From a virus: a DNA stretch of 35,712 nt. Both the position numbers and the translations under genes were made by a program. This document shows, one piece after another, positions 1 through 9,800 of the stretch. The stretch spans positions 1-35,712 of the IMG/VR virus record IMGVR_UViG_3300002144_000101. One strand, 5' to 3'. The notes under the pieces are model-generated. The model made no database searches. It saw nothing but the letters and a program-made list of their open reading frames with translations, and was not told where the DNA came from. The number at the start of each line of letters is the position of its first letter. Within the stretch, counting starts at the first letter, position 1.

Positions 1-251
1 CGACCTTTGTTGATCCATACTTGATGTTCACGGATATTGTTTTTGTCTGGTTCAACTATGACTACGTTATCAAAGTCATACGTGATTGTTTCAGCAGATT
101 CTTCATCTGTTATTATAGTCGTAGGTAGTCCCAAGAAGCGGGATGCCCTTCTTGCACAATACTCAGCCATCTCAACATAATTATACTTGCTTGAATTGAA
201 TGCAAATACAAGTACGCCTCGACTTATCTCTTGTTTTCTAGTTCTTTCCAT
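1..251 (-). CDS. Conserved hypothetical protein, 3'-truncated by window edge
   Basis: Only the first 83 residues are present; the gene runs off the left edge. The frame is open from an ATG at 251-249, which overlaps the last 28 bases of the 107-aa gene upstream. The visible part begins with a short charged leader, then a hydrophobic strand (RGVLVFAFN, about residues 11-19), a tyrosine-rich helix (YNYVEMAEYCARRASRFLGL) and a second strand ending in TTIITD. This strand-helix-strand start looks like a Rossmann or GT-A type nucleotide-binding fold, and similar N-termini occur in uncharacterised proteins of marine T4-like phages. I cannot assign a reaction. No strong Shine-Dalgarno precedes the ATG, so translation may be coupled to the upstream gene. 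The reading frame is well supported; the function is not. Confidence 0.7.
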   Translation of the reverse strand, partial: MERTRKQEISRGVLVFAFNSSKYNYVEMAEYCARRASRFLGLPTTIITDEESAETITYDFDNVVIVEPDKNNIREHQVWINKG

Positions 252-547
252 TCGGCATACCACTCGGTCATAACACTATTGTATAAAGTCGTTAAAGATT
301 CTAACAAAGAAGTAACTTCTACTTGTACTGGATTATCGAAAGTATCAATTAAAACTGTCATATGTGAGGTCATATTCGAAAGGGCCGCGAAAGAAGCGAG
401 GATAGCAATGGTTTGAGCATCTGCTCTCCATAACCCGCCTTGCTCGGCAATGATAAGTTTGCTGTTGTATTTTTCTTTTAAATATGCTTTGGCAGAGTTG
501 TGACTAAACCGTGCTTTAGCGTCTTTAATTAATGTTTTTGTATCCAT
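224..547 (-). CDS. Conserved hypothetical protein, 107 aa
   Basis: A 107-residue protein with a basic N-terminus (MDTKTLIKDAKARF) followed by a segment reading SKLIIAEQGGLWRA at about residues 29-42. The rest is largely helical and ends in a charged tail (EWKELENKR). It has no signal peptide or membrane segment. It resembles a small uncharacterised protein often seen in marine T4-like phages; I do not recognise a function. A GGGAG lies about 13 bases before the ATG. The gene follows the hairpin at 595-634, so it probably starts a separate transcription unit from the fibre genes, possibly from the TCTAAATA at 570-577. Its 3' end overlaps the next gene by 28 bases. Confidence 0.72.
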   Translation of the reverse strand: MDTKTLIKDAKARFSHNSAKAYLKEKYNSKLIIAEQGGLWRADAQTIAILASFAALSNMTSHMTVLIDTFDNPVQVEVTSLLESLTTLYNSVMTEWYAEWKELENKR

Positions 548-569
548 AGATTAAGTACACTCCCACATG

Positions 570-577
570 TATTTAGA
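570..577 (-). promoter_or_regulatory. Possible late-promoter element TCTAAATA
   Basis: The minus strand reads TCTAAATA, 7 of 8 matches to the T4 late consensus TATAAATA, 22 bases between the element and the 107-aa ATG, and just beyond the hairpin that ends the previous unit. Position is right for a late promoter, but it differs from the GATAAATA form seen at the other sites, and an octamer with one mismatch is common in AT-rich DNA. Confidence 0.3.
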
Positions 578-594
578 TGGATTCATGAGGGTAG

Positions 595-634
595 AAAAAA
601 AAGAATTGTAGAGACTAGGTGTTATTCCCAGTCT
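595..634. terminator. Hairpin terminator after the 78-aa gene, possibly bidirectional
   Basis: Bases 612-619 (AGACTAGG) and 627-634 (CCCAGTCT) form an 8-position stem with a 7-base loop. Read on the minus strand the one imperfect pair is G-U, and the stem includes the stop codon of the 78-aa gene; eight Ts follow at 602-595 after a 9-base gap. Read on the plus strand the imperfect pair is A-C, but six Ts (634-639) follow directly. It would end the long minus-strand baseplate/fibre transcript, or block antisense transcription. Confidence 0.5.
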
Positions 635-858
635 TTTTTGCCACCAGACAGTTCGTTGTATTCATAGCCTGCAAGGTATGCGTCAACTTCAGAAGGTTTC
701 ATTTGAGGTGGGACTATTTCTTTACCTTTGCCAGTGCCTTCGGGCCAGTAATGAGGGGAGTTAGGGCGATGATACCAAGAGTCAGCAGTTCCCCTATCAA
801 AAGGAGAACCGTTCCAAGGTGGATAATGTATACCGTTGAACTCTGTGGTGTCAGCCAC
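622..858 (-). CDS. Small conserved T4-like phage protein, 78 aa
   Basis: A 78-residue, Trp/Tyr/Pro-rich acidic protein. Its core (FDRGTADSWYHRP, then PHYWPEGTGKGK, then an acidic helix ending AYLAGYEYNE) matches a family I know from marine T4-like phages, where several short copies may occur; its function is unknown. The start is GTG at 858-856, three bases after the stop of the fibre-like gene upstream. No ATG exists further in before the conserved core, so GTG is the only sensible start, and translation is probably coupled to the previous gene. The stop codon sits inside the predicted terminator hairpin. It is probably the last gene of the baseplate/fibre unit. Confidence 0.75.
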   Translation of the reverse strand: MADTTEFNGIHYPPWNGSPFDRGTADSWYHRPNSPHYWPEGTGKGKEIVPPQMKPSEVDAYLAGYEYNELSGGKKDWE

Positions 859-861
859 TAC

Positions 862-1815
862 TTAAGAACCAGCTACTGAACTTGCTAAAGTAGGTGTTCC
901 CCAAGATGCTGATAAGTTAGTTGTCTCTGGTTTCTGTAGAGTCAATGTTACAGCAGTACCAGAAGATGCTACCAAGTCATTAGGAATCTCGTCCCATACT
1001 GTGTAGATAGTAATAACTGAACCAGTGTCGCCGTTAGACCCTTGAGTTCCGTTAGACTTAACAATGTATCTAATGAAAGAACTTAAGTAACCTGAAGGAC
1101 CTGATGATGCAGTTTGTGTGAATGCAGTTGCGTTCGCTGTTGTAAGTCCAAAGTATCCTTTGTTAGCATCAATAGTTGGAGCAGTTCCGCCACCACCGAC
1201 TTTTTTGATACCATTATAAGCAGTAGCGGCAATAGTAACTGTACCTGAGTTAGGAGCAGATTGAACAACTGTACCAGTGTTTGATGCTAGATCAGAGAAT
1301 AGTAAGTTGATACCTGAACCTGATGGATGCGAAGCAGTCATTTTGATCTGACCACCTGAATTAAAAAAGTATCTAGCCGCATCGCCTGAAGCAAATGTAA
1401 CAGTGTGAGTGAATGTTAAAGAATTCTGCCATGAAGTCGCACGTGTTGCAGTAGAAGTAGATGTACTTCCGACAGCCGCCGCATTGCGTCTGTTAGTATA
1501 GATAGTTGTTAAGTTAGGTGAGATCGCACTTAAGTATGTAACTGTTCCACCTGATGTAGGTGCTGTCACAGAAGTGATTGATGAACCGCTATGAGCGGCT
1601 GCTGATGCTGTGTTAGCAACTAAAGCATTCCATTGTCCAGTTGCGATAACTGTTCCACCTGCCGCAACTTGGGATACCGCAGTTTGTCCGTAACCAGCAG
1701 TAGTACCGCCAGTTGCCCAAACAGTGTTTAGTTTGTTTGCTCCAGTTTCTGGATTTCCACCAACTAATGTGTTGAAGTCTGTTGCTTGTATTAAACCGTT
1801 TTGTGCGTAACTCAT
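862..1815 (-). CDS. Fibre-like virion structural protein, 317 aa
   Basis: A 317-residue Ser/Thr/Gly/Ala-rich protein, with few charged residues and a predicted beta-rich composition typical of phage fibre or adhesin subunits. The N-terminus (SYAQNGLIQATDFNTLVGG) and a second patch (TGQWNALVANTASAAAHSG, about residues 60-78) resemble the attachment region of uncharacterised marine phage structural proteins. There is no catalytic motif and no signal peptide. It follows the 408-aa tail fibre by 20 bases and precedes the 78-aa protein. The ATG at 1815 has only a weak GGGAA upstream. I infer an accessory fibre or fibre-tip role from composition and position; the exact role is unknown. Confidence 0.7.
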   Translation of the reverse strand: MSYAQNGLIQATDFNTLVGGNPETGANKLNTVWATGGTTAGYGQTAVSQVAAGGTVIATGQWNALVANTASAAAHSGSSITSVTAPTSGGTVTYLSAISPNLTTIYTNRRNAAAVGSTSTSTATRATSWQNSLTFTHTVTFASGDAARYFFNSGGQIKMTASHPSGSGINLLFSDLASNTGTVVQSAPNSGTVTIAATAYNGIKKVGGGGTAPTIDANKGYFGLTTANATAFTQTASSGPSGYLSSFIRYIVKSNGTQGSNGDTGSVITIYTVWDEIPNDLVASSGTAVTLTLQKPETTNLSASWGTPTLASSVAGS

Positions 1816-1835
1816 GTCTTAAATTCCCGTAAAAT

Positions 1836-3062
1836 TTATTTGATTGTGACTATGGCTTCTACTGTGCCAAAGTCAGTTGTCGTTTTGTCTTCTAATGCTC
1901 TACCAATTACGTTGAATGCAGTTGCTTCACCTTCATTAGCGGCACGTGCATGTCCTGCTCCAGCACTCACCAGTCTTTGACCTTTGCGTACCATTCCTAA
2001 AGTTTTTACTCGTACACGGCCTGTCATTGCAACTGCTGGATGAGTTTCATTATCGCCTGCACCGTTATTCATTAAGAAAGCCATGTTATCAGAGATAACT
2101 CCGAATACATCTTCGCTCAATTCGTACTTAACAGCAGTAATTTCAGCGGTACCGCCTAATTCTACAACCGTTCCAGGAGTATATACATCATCTGCTGAGA
2201 ATCGTTCCGCCAAATCCGCATAAGTTGCTGTTAGACGTGATCCAGCAGTCAATGTCCAGTTACCTGTAATTGCTCCTGCCGTTGTATTAGCACCAGTAGT
2301 TAATGCTGTTGCTTGTGTTTGAACTGTTAAAATGTTACCGTTATATGTTGGTAAATAAGCGGCTACGTTTGAGTTACTGTATGTACCAGCGAATGAGATT
2401 GGATCTCCGTTTGCGTACATGTATTTGTCTGTTCTAATACCGTATAAGTTTGCACCAGCAGAGTTACTAATTGCAATACCACCTGTATCGAATACGAGTG
2501 CAGAAGCATTTGTTCCTGTGTTACCAGTGACAGTCCAAATACCTGTTATTGTTCCATTAGTAACTGCTGAACCTGTAGTAATTTCAGTAGTAGTCAATGC
2601 ACCTGTAATATTTGCTGTTGTTGCAGTTAAGTTTGCAATAGATGCATTAGCAGAAATAGTTAGATAACCTGCTGTAAATGCGTTTGCACCTACTTCGTTC
2701 GTGGCTGTAAAGTTGTTTGCTGTTGCGTTGCCTGTAATATTAACAGCACCAAATGTAGTGTTTCCACCTGAACTAGTTGAAGTCAGGGCTAGCCATGCTA
2801 ATGCGTTTGATTCTCCGTCTGTTGGACATACTTTTAATGTAGCAGTTGAAGAATCGTACCAAATCTGGCCTGCTAGTGGGTTTGATGGGGGTGTTGTATC
2901 TGCGAAATTCTCAATTACGTGTACGAAGTTAGTGTCTAAAGTTTGCCCGTAACCAGCATAGTTTCTGCCTGGCAACCCTACTGAGGTACTTGTGGTATTA
3001 ATAGTACCATCGGCAATGGTCGTTAAGACTACTCCGTTGCTTTTTACAATTGTATATGCCAT
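1836..3062 (-). CDS. Tail fibre protein, 408 aa
   Basis: Probably a receptor-binding fibre. Residues about 29-95 (GLPGRNYAGYGQTLDTNFVH, later LAGQIWYDSSTATLKV) form an N-terminal module common in marine T4-like tail fibres. The middle (about 110-270) is an Asn/Thr/Ala-rich repeat with runs such as NITGNATANNFTATNEVG, as expected for a trimeric beta shaft. The C-terminal 130 residues start at YADLAERFSADDVYTPG and contain VFGVISDN and a motif around TGRVRVKTLG. This compact domain is widespread at fibre ends and recalls the C-terminal maturation domains of fibre proteins, but I see no S74-type catalytic signature. A GATAAATA promoter candidate and CGGAG lie upstream of the ATG, the latter spaced about 13 bases. 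Confidence 0.82.
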   Translation of the reverse strand: MAYTIVKSNGVVLTTIADGTINTTSTSVGLPGRNYAGYGQTLDTNFVHVIENFADTTPPSNPLAGQIWYDSSTATLKVCPTDGESNALAWLALTSTSSGGNTTFGAVNITGNATANNFTATNEVGANAFTAGYLTISANASIANLTATTANITGALTTTEITTGSAVTNGTITGIWTVTGNTGTNASALVFDTGGIAISNSAGANLYGIRTDKYMYANGDPISFAGTYSNSNVAAYLPTYNGNILTVQTQATALTTGANTTAGAITGNWTLTAGSRLTATYADLAERFSADDVYTPGTVVELGGTAEITAVKYELSEDVFGVISDNMAFLMNNGAGDNETHPAVAMTGRVRVKTLGMVRKGQRLVSAGAGHARAANEGEATAFNVIGRALEDKTTTDFGTVEAIVTIK

Positions 3063-3087
3063 TTTCTAATTAACTCCGATATAATAT

Positions 3088-3095
3088 TATTTATC
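3088..3095 (-). promoter_or_regulatory. Late-promoter candidate GATAAATA before the tail fibre gene
   Basis: The minus strand reads GATAAATA directly after the stop codon of the 206-aa gene, 25 bases between the element and the tail fibre ATG. With T4-like spacing, the transcript would begin just upstream of the CGGAG ribosome-binding site. The octamer is identical to those at 34831, 26650 and 3878. Confidence 0.55.
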
Positions 3096-3716
3096 TTAAA
3101 TTGTTACTAAGTTCGTTAGGGATTGTATCCTAACAGTATAATCTATTTGTATTTGTCTGTTCAATGATTTTTGCACCGGGTGGAAAATTACATGAGTCAA
3201 AAGTCGTGTAATAATGTTGCCGTTGCTATCGGTACCGTAGTTTGCTAGTAATCCTAACTCATCAAATATGTAGTTAGAATCTGTTTGTGTACTATTATCA
3301 AACGCGGCTTGCCCTGAAGGCTCACCGTAATCTAAAAGACATTGTACTAAGATATCAGTATATACACGCCCAGTGGTGTGAAATACTGTCATTTTGTTTC
3401 TTGTTGGGTCTAAGTTGAAAACACTCGTGTCATCAACGATCTTTGCGTATGTTTGATTGTATAATGCCGCATTCTGACCTGTTGTGTTAGGTGGTAGATA
3501 TGTAATAACACCTGTATCATCAACAGATGCACCGCCGTTACCGAAAGCCATTTGATATATCTCACCGTAGCCTCTGCTAGAAAGTGTATCAGCGATTGCT
3601 TCGGACATGTTCTCATAGTTGATAGCATTCTTTGCTTCTTGTATTACTTCGCCGGTCTTGTAGTCTCTGATCGTCAGGAAGCCTTCCATTTTTAGAATTT
3701 GTTGATCTGCTGACAT
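3096..3716 (-). CDS. Virion structural protein, 206 aa (baseplate/fibre connector-like)
   Basis: A 206-residue protein beginning with a beta-hairpin motif (EGFLTIRDYKTGEVIQEAKN, residues 11-30) followed by AINYENMSEAIADTL. This start is typical of marine T4-like phage structural proteins. A central Gly/Asn-rich part (YQMAFGNGGASVDDTG, about 55-70) leads to a C-terminal beta region (FDELGLL, then LLTHVIFHPVQKSLNRQ, then IDYTVRI). It sits where T4 carries genes 8 to 10, after the gp6-giant gene pair, but I do not see clear homology to gp8. The ATG overlaps the stop of the 54-aa gene as TAATG and has a good GGGGAG. A role in the outer baseplate or in fibre attachment is inferred from position. 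Confidence 0.75.
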   Translation of the reverse strand: MSADQQILKMEGFLTIRDYKTGEVIQEAKNAINYENMSEAIADTLSSRGYGEIYQMAFGNGGASVDDTGVITYLPPNTTGQNAALYNQTYAKIVDDTSVFNLDPTRNKMTVFHTTGRVYTDILVQCLLDYGEPSGQAAFDNSTQTDSNYIFDELGLLANYGTDSNGNIITRLLTHVIFHPVQKSLNRQIQIDYTVRIQSLTNLVTI

Positions 3717-3880
3717 TAACTATCTCCCCGTACTTGCACTAATACTTCTGTTGTGTTTGGATCAGAAATTTTAACGCTGGATGAGAAGTAAATTCCACCC
3801 GTTTCATGTGGTTTTTGGACAGCAACACTGTCTTTCTTATTGCTTTCTGATTTATTATCATTCATTTCTTTATTTATCAT
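3716..3880 (-). CDS. Small structural-type protein, 54 aa
   Basis: A 54-residue ORF fills the gap between the giant gene and the 206-aa gene exactly. Its ATG (3880-3878) directly abuts the giant gene's stop codon, and its own TAA overlaps the next ATG as TAATG. The first 20 residues are polar and charged (MINKEMNDNKSESNKKDSVA); residues 24-51 (PHETGGIYFSSS, then VKISDPNTTEVLVQVR) form a likely beta-hairpin. That hairpin matches the pattern at the N-terminus of the next protein (FLTIRDYKTGEVI), so the two may share an anchoring element. I recall similar tiny proteins in marine T4-like phages. A second in-frame ATG at codon 6 is an alternative start. Confidence 0.72.
   Translation of the reverse strand: MINKEMNDNKSESNKKDSVAVQKPHETGGIYFSSSVKISDPNTTEVLVQVRGDS
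3871..3878 (-). promoter_or_regulatory. Late-promoter candidate GATAAATA inside the 54-aa gene start
   Basis: The minus-strand octamer GATAAATA begins at the G of the 54-aa start codon. A transcript from it would start within that gene, so it could serve the 206-aa gene and its followers, or initiate at the codon-6 ATG. It is identical to the other three GATAAATA sites. Confidence 0.45.
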
Positions 3881-6800
3881 TTACGTAATGTCCGTATGTA
3901 GAAACTGTGCTGGCACTGTATTGCTAATTTGTAATGGATCTCCGAGTACAGTATTAAACACATAAGAGTTCCAAGTTTGATCGTAATAAACATTTGGTAA
4001 CATGTTTGTACTCAATAATCCAAGAACTTCAGTGTTAACAGGGATATCGTTTTGCTTACCTGTACCACCAGTACCTCTTTGTAATCCTGAAATCGAATTC
4101 GTTGCAAAGTCTACTGTAGTGAATCCAATTTGCTCACCATTAACGTAGATTTTATTACCAACAAGTGAAGTAATTGTCAATGTATCACCTGCTGTTATGT
4201 AAACACCTGTTCTAATATTCAATATCGGTGCTAAATCTACAACAGTCACAAAATAATCAGTCTCTGGATCTAATGTTACTCCAGTAGTAGTATTTACAAC
4301 AGTTACACCAGTTAGAATTCTTTTATCCGATACTAGTCCAATTGAGTATACGTTATTCACTGGGGAAGGTGCAGTATTTGTTTGTACTACGTTGTCTGTC
4401 AATCTAGTAACATCGTATACATAAATTGATGTACTTAATGCATTGATCGGTCTTGTCAACCATGTTCTTGCTTGTACGTTTGCACGATACACTGATGCTT
4501 CCTGCTCACTGTTAACAAAGTTCAAATAGATTTCTTCATCTGGAGTCGAGTCTGGTATCATGTTAGTCATAATAACTACGTCGCCTGGTTGAATAACTGT
4601 TAGTATACTTACTTCATTGTCAGCATTAACTTTTAATTTGTCAATTGGTACACGATAACCGTTAACAGTAATCCAAAGTCTTTCAACATTAGTTTGTTCC
4701 CATTGTGTTACGTTCATAATACCTGTAGCATTTGAAAGAGGGACTGATGCCAGTGAATCTCTAGTCGATTTAATCTTAAATGATGTTCCATTAACAATCT
4801 CTAAGACATAATATGTTGTGCCTTGAACAAGTCCACCTAATAATGCATCACCTGCTTGTGAACCTTGAGCAGTAAAGATGACCGGAGTATTAACAACGAG
4901 TTCACTCGTTGACGTTACAATAATTTCATTATCTGAAGTAACAGTTTCACTTGCTTCTGTCGTAACTAAGAAGAATGTTCCTTGTCTCCAAACATAGCCG
5001 CCGCTTATGTATGTGCTAATGCCTGTTACAGGGTTATTAATTGCATCGACTGCTGGGTCAAAGATTTGAGTATAGATATCAAATCTATTTGCGTCTACGA
5101 CTTTAACATAATAACTATTACCATTCAATTGAATTGAACCAAGTGTTCCGTCAATTGTACACAATACATCATCTGATAATGAATGTGGTATCCCTGTCGT
5201 AATACGTGTTGTCCAGTTTCCGCCTTCTCTAACAAGCATGTTGCCAGTAGCAGTTGTGAGTACAATTGGTGCACCAGATGAATCTTTTAGAGTTGCAGTT
5301 GTGCTAGTCAATATAGCATCAACAAAGTAGTAAGTGCCCTGTACTAGATTACCGAAGTTTGTTCCTGCGAATAGCACAGTCTGCCCTACTACAAATCCTG
5401 ATGTTGAAGCAAACGTAACTACATTTGTTCCACTAGTAGTGTTAGTCGCTGTTGTAGTGATCGGCACTGTCATAGACGTAACAATTGCAGTAATGTCAGC
5501 AACAGTAACAGCATTTGAACTACCTACCATTGAACCCGTGCCTGTTGTAACTGTAATAGGAGTTCCACCAACTGTCAATGAGAGTGTAAACGTTGTTGCA
5601 TTAATAATTTGTAAGATATAGTACGTCACGCCTGCAGTAATCCCACCGAATGTTGAAGCAGAGAACACGATAGGCTCATCTAATGTTAAGACTGATGTGT
5701 CAGCACAAGTTAAGGTGTTTAATAACTCATCGTATGTAACGATACTTGGTGTATTCTGATCGTATGACTCTACACTTGGTGTGTCTTCATCAAAAGTACC
5801 TTCGTAATGATCAGTAGCAGTAACTGTAATTGTTGTAGGAGAACTGCCTGTAATACCAGCAATACCGTACTGTGTTGTTAAGTATTGTCTTCCAGTATCA
5901 TTGTATGTCAATACTGATATCTTCGCTCCGTTTGCGGGAGGAGCATTGAACAGAATAGTATCACTACCTGAATCGATTGTGTATTGTGATATAGTTTGTC
6001 TTAGTCCATCAATCTCAACAATAGCATTATGTGGGTTAGTGCCGCCTACAAAGTTATCTAATGCATACGATGAACTTGACCCGTTACCCACAAACTCTTG
6101 TACTTCTGGAACAGTATAGCCGTATTGAGTATCACCGTTTGATTCTCCGAACAATGAGTACACAATGTAGTCAGTATCATTTGCATATGAACTAGGAGGA
6201 CCGAACACAAGTTTTGCTTGAAGACCGTTTGGTTGCTGTGCAATTGCATAATCGTTTGATACATAAGATGATTTACCTGATGCATCAGCAAGTGTTAACA
6301 CTGTTCCACCTAGAGTTTCGGAAATTGTAAATTCATTTCCATCTATAATTGTTTTAATAAAGTATTCTGAATTAGGTGTAATGTCAGTTCCAAACATATC
6401 TGCCGCAAAGTAAATTCTACTGTTTGCAATTAAGCCTACAGTTGAACCAGTTGTGATTGCATTGTTACTTGCTTTTGTTCTACTAACAGTGTTGTTTTTT
6501 CCCAAGACAAGTTTATTGCCGTTGTGATAAACAATAGGATCAGTCCAAACTGTACCTGTACCAGTTTGAATATTAACAATCATCGACCCGGTTGCGTCAG
6601 TCAAACTGAACACTGGGCCAGCCAAGCCTGATGTTGAATTGTAGGTTGCTGAAATTGTTATTGAATTTGTTGCTGTTGAAATTTCTTTTACATAGTAAGT
6701 GACATCTTCTGCAACGCCACCAAAGACAACTCCTTGGAATGATATTGGATTGTTGGCAACAAAGTCTACAACACTTACACATGTAATTCTATCGGAAGAT

Positions 6801-9800
6801 GCTTCTGTTTCTGTTGCTTCAATTTCAACAGAACTTGAACCGGTTCTAATTAAACCAGAACCTTGGAAGTAAGTGTTGCTGAAATTACAGTTGAGATAAA
6901 TGTCATCGAAGCCAGTTTCATCTACTTCTCTGATAGGATCAGTGTCTGTGTTTGCTTTTACTAATTGATTTCCGTTACCAACTTCATAAACATCAACTCG
7001 CAATTGTTCTTTTGGAGCAAACTGTAGTGGTGTATTAAGTGTAATCACTTTAGTTGGCCAATCAATCGTGTACTCGCTTGTAGCAAGTCCTGTACCCAAA
7101 TTTGTTGTTGGGTCAATGATCTGTAAACTAAGATCAATTGGATATTGTACAAACAAATCAAAACTAAAAGCAACTTGGAATTCTGTCGCTGGTTCAAGTG
7201 TGCGAGTCACAACATTATATCCAGTATGTGAGTACTCTGTTGGATCCCATAATGTTCCTGGACGTGTTACAACTGTCATTGCAAAGTTATCTTTGATATA
7301 ACCTGGAACTAGTTCTTCAGGTCCGTAACCGAATGCAAAGTTTGCACCTTGAACATCGTAGATAGGTTCTGCTGTAGTAAATGCATTCGTTGTTGCCCAG
7401 GTTACACCAGAGTCAGATGATTGTAAAACTATATTATCGTCGCCGACTACAATAAAGATATCTTCATCTGAATTGTAATTAACACCGTTCAGATTACTAG
7501 TAGTATTTGATGTACGTGTTGTCCAAGTCAAGCCATCGGTAGATGTCTGTATTCTACCGCTATCACCGACTGTCATCCAAATGTTGTTAACATAGACAAC
7601 ATCGTTTAGTGTTTGTGCTGTTGCATCATACAACGACATTCTACATTGTAGAGGGATAATTGCATCTAGTAACGATACCTGAGATGTCAATGCAGGGTCT
7701 GTAAAGAGTTCTACTTGAGTACTAGTAATAACATCAACGTAGTACGTTACTCCTGCTGTTAATCCACCGAACGAGTTAGATACTCTAATTGGATCTGCGT
7801 CTGCAAATCCTGCTGTGTTAGTGACGTTAAGTTGATCTGTTGCCGAGTTAATAGACACTACATCGACTTCATTGATGCCTGTCCAACTGCCACCGTTTGT
7901 GGTTTGATAGACAACGTTGTTCTCACCAACTGCTATAGCGATTGTTCCGTTACTTGCAACTGCGTTAAATCCGTTAGGAGTAAGTGATGGTCCGTCTGAC
8001 CAGAACTCACCAGATGCTTCATAACTATAAGCAATGATGTTTGTGTCTATTAACTCAGTAACCCCAGTTGAGTAATCATATTTCTTACCCTTACCTACTG
8101 CGATGAATCCACCGAAGTTTGAAGTGTCGATTGATTCAACACCATTCAATGATACATCAAAAACTGTGTTGTATGTTTTGCGTGATAACCACGTAAGGCT
8201 ATCATCACTTTGTACGATTTCGTTGCCGACTGAAACGTAGTAGCCATTTCTGTATGCTACACTGTTTAGTTGTACAGCAGGAACAGTCAATACTGTTGAA
8301 TTAGTTGTCCACACAACACCGTCATTACTTCTAAAGATCGGAGTTGCGGTGTTAGTAGAAGACATGACATAAATGCCATTGCCTAAAATAATATCAGTTA
8401 AGTTAAGTACTGATGTTGCAATTTGTTTAATTGCCCATGTCGATCCTACAATTGATGTCAGTAAGCCTGAGTATGTTCCTAAGTTTGCAGACGCAATATA
8501 ATGGTTTCCGTTCCAAAGCACAGACGTACCTGAAATTCCTGTTGGGTAAAAAGACTGATCTTTTAATTGTACGTCAACAGTGTACTGGTCTTCAGGAGCA
8601 AACGCATTGCCTAAGTAAACAGCATTCGGGTATGACACACCCTCGAATAATTGAGTAAGATCAAGGCCTGGCATGTTGACTGTGGGTTTGTAAAAACCTT
8701 CAACTCTATCTAATGCATTAAGTATACGATTGTCTGATCGCAGTTCTTCCCATTTACCAATAATAAATTCATTGTCATCATTTGATACAACACATCTGTA
8801 AACTCTGTTTAGGTATTTTACAATTGACTGATTAAAGTAGAAAGGCTCTGGTAAGAATGCATAACTACCTGCTTTAGACATTGAGAAGTCTGTTGCAACA
8901 CTTGTAGTGGCGGCTATTACAGATCCGCCTGGGGTAGTAGACACCGATACCCCATTACCATTAATTAATACGATATAATAAGTTGTGCCACTAGTTAAAT
9001 TACTAGCAGTGGCTTCTGCTGTACTCAATCCCATAAAGACTACTGGATCGTTCAACGAGAACGTAGATGCATTTGATACAGTTAAGTAACCAGTAGCAAC
9101 GCCGCCCGAATTTGTTGCGGTGACACTCGTCGTTACAAAGCCACCGAAGTCAAATCCTATTCCAGAAACCGGAACAGTCATCAATGCATCTGAGTAGACT
9201 TCTGTCTGTGTATCTGATATGATCTTTAGATAATAATTAGATACTAAATCGTTTGGATTTCCTGATATAATTAAACTTGTGATCGCACCATCTTCATCGA
9301 CATCGTTTACTTGCAAGGTAACATCATTTGGCGTTGATGTTCCACCAACTTCTGCTCCAGATACTGTGATGATATTAGTAACTGCGTAGCCAGATCCTGC
9401 TGTACTGATGATTGCTCTGTACCCACCTAGTTTGTATCCGATATCGAATTCAGCAACTGCTTGTGGAGTCTGTGTAAAGTTGAATGTTGCTGAACTATTA
9501 GACAACGCAACATCTGCACCGCCTGACGATAGCGATACAGTGATATATTGTGCTCCAGTACCTGTCATTGATCCGTTGTCTGTTAATAGATCAAACTCTG
9601 GCCCAGATGCGACATCTGCGATTGTAAATGATGTTGCGTCTAGTATGGCTTTAACATAATACTCTGTTCCTACAACAATATTTCCTAGTCCTACACCAGA
9701 GAATATAATCGGCATATTTACATATAATGATTCTGTAGAAACACATGTTACAGAATTGTCAACTGTTAAAGTTCCTGTACAGAACACAGTGATAGATGTC

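Noticed and set aside
7370-8520. The Asp-box-like region as a sialidase enzyme
   Set aside because: Asp-box turns alone also occur in non-enzymatic propellers such as Ycf48; the catalytic arginine triad and nucleophile pattern are not evident.
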